Shown here piece by piece: positions 23,581 through 25,753 of a stretch of DNA of 25,753 bases; position 1 is the stretch's first letter; every line of letters begins with the position of its first letter. The stretch comes from Candidatus Woesearchaeota archaeon. GTDB taxonomy: Archaea; Nanobdellota; Nanobdellia; Woesearchaeales; UBA10200. Below the pieces are notes generated by a model that saw only the letters and a program-made list of their open reading frames with translations, ran no database searches and had not been told where the DNA came from. Made by a program: the position numbers and the translations under genes. The stretch lies in contig JAGVZX010000010.1 in the NCBI GenBank assembly GCA_018302185.1, positions 1 through 25,753 on the forward strand. Reading direction: 5' to 3'.

Positions 23581-24753
23581 TTATGCTGCAAGCGCATTGA
23601 AATTGCTGCCTATCTCATTCCTAAGCAATCTTGCCTGATCGCCTATGTCATTAAGTATATCTTGGTAATGTTTTTGGGATTTAGCTAGGTCTTTTTCTAT
23701 CTGCTGAAGTATTTTCTCACCAGATTCGATGGAATTGCCTTGCTCTAATGCGCGAACGCTTCTTTCAACAAATTCAAACATCCTATTCAAGCGATAGATT
23801 ATTATCTTGTCTTTTTCGATCAGATGGTATGCTGTCTGGACATCTGCTGTGTATAAGTTGGCAAGCTCAATAAAATCATGCTCAAATTCCTCATAATTCT
23901 TTGCATGCTTTATCCTTGATTTTAATCTGCTTTCTTTTCCTAATATCTCACCTATATCTTTGCCTTCTATCTTGATTACACGCAATAACTGGTCATTTGC
24001 ATTGCTTCTGGCAGCAGTTATAGGCTCTGCCCTATGTGTGGCTTGGGCCTTTGCCTCTTCTCTCAATCCTTGCAAGATTGGTTGAGTGATGTTGTTAACT
24101 TCTTTAAACATAGTATGTACCAATGCCTGGAGCCTTTCATATGCTTTCTGATTTTGCGCAATGCGAGTTTTTACTGCATCTATTTTTGGAGCGAAATCTG
24201 TCTTATTTCTATCTCTATATTTCTCTCTCTTCTCTCTTTTCAATAGCTTTTGCAATTCTTTCTCAAGCCTTTGCTTTTCTGTAGTATAGATCCTTATCAA
24301 TGCAGATAATGCTCTTGCTCTTGTAGCTTGCAATATCTTTGCTCCACGGTAGATCATCGCATCTCCTGAGTACTCTATCAGCTCTGAGCTTTTGAAGCAG
24401 GTTGTCAGCTCTGCAAGAAACTGTGTTAAACTAGATCTTAGCTGATTAAGTGTATAAGTGAATCTTCCTTCAAGCTGCTGCATCTCTCTCTCAATATTTT
24501 GCATATCTGTCTTTATACTTGTATCATCATGGCTTATTTTCTGTGCGGCATGAAACTTTAGCAATATCTGTTTGTATCCTCTCAAGTTAGCAGATAATGC
24601 GCTTATTGAACCTAAATCTGCCTCAAGCCTTGGCATATGCTCTTTTAATCTCCAGACATTCCTTCTTATCTCGCGAGAAAAGAAAAATGCAGCAAACGGA
24701 AGGTTCTTGTATCTCTTAAATATATTGAATCCGAAATTAGTGAAGTTTACCAT
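23581..24753 (-). CDS. Long coiled-coil protein, unknown function
   Basis: Protein of 390 residues, nearly all predicted helix with heptad patterning. A short hydrophobic/basic N-terminus (FKRYKNLPFAAFFFSREIRR) is followed by coiled-coil stretches at about 40-115, 150-225 and 320-385 (for example TTEKQRLEKELQKLLKREK). No enzymatic motif is visible. The amphipathic start could touch the membrane. It may be a structural or scaffold protein, which is inference. A/T-rich sequence before the ATG (24770-24830) holds possible TATA runs. Confidence 0.7.
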   Translation of the reverse strand: MVNFTNFGFNIFKRYKNLPFAAFFFSREIRRNVWRLKEHMPRLEADLGSISALSANLRGYKQILLKFHAAQKISHDDTSIKTDMQNIEREMQQLEGRFTYTLNQLRSSLTQFLAELTTCFKSSELIEYSGDAMIYRGAKILQATRARALSALIRIYTTEKQRLEKELQKLLKREKREKYRDRNKTDFAPKIDAVKTRIAQNQKAYERLQALVHTMFKEVNNITQPILQGLREEAKAQATHRAEPITAARSNANDQLLRVIKIEGKDIGEILGKESRLKSRIKHAKNYEEFEHDFIELANLYTADVQTAYHLIEKDKIIIYRLNRMFEFVERSVRALEQGNSIESGEKILQQIEKDLAKSQKHYQDILNDIGDQARLLRNEIGSNFNALAA

Positions 24754-24862
24754 ATCTGCCTCTTTTTTATAAATTTAAAATTAATGATGAAATAACATCA
24801 TTAATAAAATTAAGAAATATATAAAGGTATATGCAAAATAAATCACTAGAAACCTTAACTTT

Positions 24863-25753
24863 TCACTTAAACCTTAATCTTCTCAGCCTTTCAGCTGCAA
24901 CCTTGCATTCTGCAATTGTAGGAACTAAAGCAAACCTCACATATCCTTCGCCTGGATTTATGCCGTTGACTTCCTTTGATATCCAGCTTCCAGGTGTTGT
25001 GACGACTGCAACATCTTTGTGCAATAGTTTTTTAGCAAACTCAACACTTGTCATCCCTTTAGGGATTTTCTGCCAAATGTATATTGTGCCTTTTGGCGCG
25101 CAGTTTTCCAAACCTGCTGAAGTCAATGCACGGATTATCAGATCTCTTTTTATCTTGTAATCTCTTCTAAATTGTTCAACATGAACTTCATCACTTAACG
25201 CTGCGATAGCAGAATCCTGGATGAATGTGCAAGTACCTGAATCAATATTAGTCTTTACTTTCTTGAAAACGCTAATTATGTTTTCATCCCCAGCAACCCA
25301 GCCTACTCTGTAACAAGTCATATTGCTTCTTTTTGAAAGTGATTGGAATACTACAACACCTTCCTTACTTATGTTCAAAGCTGAAAGAGGTTTGTTTCTT
25401 TCATCGTAATAATTTTCAGTGTATGGCTCATCGCTCGCAAGAATTATGTTATTGTCATGGCAAAAATCAACCGCTTCCTTGTAGAATTCCTTTGTAGCAA
25501 CTGCAGTTGTTGGATTATTTGGATAATTGAGCCAGAGAATCTTTGATTTTTTTACTATCTCTGCAGGAATCTCATCTAGTTTTGGCAAAAAATTGTTTTC
25601 TGCAAGCAGGTTCATGAAATATGCTTTTCCTCCTGCGAATGTTGTTCCTCTTTCATATGGTGGATAGCCTGGATTTGGCATCAGCACATAATCTCCTGGA
25701 TTTACAAATGCTAAAGGAAAGTGAAACACTGCTTCCTTTGCGCCGATATTTGA
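24863..25753 (-). CDS. PLP-dependent aminotransferase class I/II (partial, start outside window)
   Basis: 297 codons are visible, and the frame remains open to the last base, so the N-terminus lies beyond 25753. The visible part starts SNIGAKEAVFHFPLAFVNPGD and contains the family's PNPGYPPYE, WLNYPNNPT (substrate carboxylate contact), LASDEPYTENYYD (PLP ring Asp/Tyr) and QSLSKRSNMTCYRVGW with the Schiff-base Lys. The closing Arg region is EGYVRFALV. The sequence is closest to the aspartate/LL-diaminopimelate aminotransferase group, but specificity cannot be read from motifs. The GTG at 25729 is an internal codon, not the start. Confidence 0.92.
   Translation of the reverse strand, partial: SNIGAKEAVFHFPLAFVNPGDYVLMPNPGYPPYERGTTFAGGKAYFMNLLAENNFLPKLDEIPAEIVKKSKILWLNYPNNPTTAVATKEFYKEAVDFCHDNNIILASDEPYTENYYDERNKPLSALNISKEGVVVFQSLSKRSNMTCYRVGWVAGDENIISVFKKVKTNIDSGTCTFIQDSAIAALSDEVHVEQFRRDYKIKRDLIIRALTSAGLENCAPKGTIYIWQKIPKGMTSVEFAKKLLHKDVAVVTTPGSWISKEVNGINPGEGYVRFALVPTIAECKVAAERLRRLRFK

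Overview
The window comes from an AT-rich archaeal chromosome. It encodes an archaeal RNA polymerase subunit K (RpoK). It has leaderless genes with a TATA box about 25 bp upstream of the start codon, an archaeal thiolase/DUF35 pair, and Shine-Dalgarno sites of the AGGTGAT and GGGGGA type. The gene complement and the many small orphan proteins fit a DPANN-type lineage such as Woesearchaeota, but no rRNA or taxonomic marker here settles that. Most genes are on the minus strand. No transposase, CRISPR array, tRNA or rRNA was seen.

Layout. 1-2123: the end of a charged coiled-coil protein, a four-helix membrane protein with a His-His heptad tail, and an acyl-CoA dehydrogenase ending in a polyasparagine tract. 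2222-3628: a family 2 glycosyltransferase with TPR repeats. 3702-3946: first copy of an unrecognised structured RNA. 3975-6990: three orphan proteins around a FabG-like reductase. 7031-10288: a minus-strand operon transcribed as FabZ-like dehydratase, histidine-kinase-fold ATPase, DUF35 zinc-ribbon protein, thiolase. 10380-14033 (plus strand): membrane-anchored alpha/beta hydrolase, CPPC thioredoxin-like protein, and the two E1 subunits of a pyruvate/2-oxoacid dehydrogenase. 14099-16829: HAD phosphatase, a SecB-like-fold candidate, a 46-residue zinc finger and a beta-lactamase-fold serine hydrolase. 16843-21751: pyruvate phosphate dikinase, an HExxH metalloprotease candidate and a nitroreductase. 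21852-25753: a shortened LivJ-type lipoprotein, the second copy of the structured RNA, rpoK, a coiled-coil protein and a partial aminotransferase.

How the genes may work together. Pyruvate phosphate dikinase and the E1 subunits handle pyruvate and acetyl-CoA. Thiolase, FabG-like reductase, FabZ-like dehydratase and acyl-CoA dehydrogenase together supply the four chemical steps of a CoA-linked chain-elongation (reverse beta-oxidation) or degradation cycle. Direction and substrates are inference. Several of these enzymes carry Asp/Lys/Asn-rich inserts at surface-loop positions.

The most unusual content is a pair of minus-strand RNAs about 19 kb apart (3702-3946 and 22988-23195). Both close with a 14-16 bp helix, then a 7-nt bulge, an identical 9 bp helix, a hairpin whose loop begins GUGACGGG, and an identical 18-nt block AGAGGAGGAGCAACUAAU. 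Two compensatory base-pair changes and two G-U wobbles that exist only on the minus strand support a conserved RNA fold and fix its strand. I do not recognise it as RNase P RNA, SRP RNA or any other family I know.
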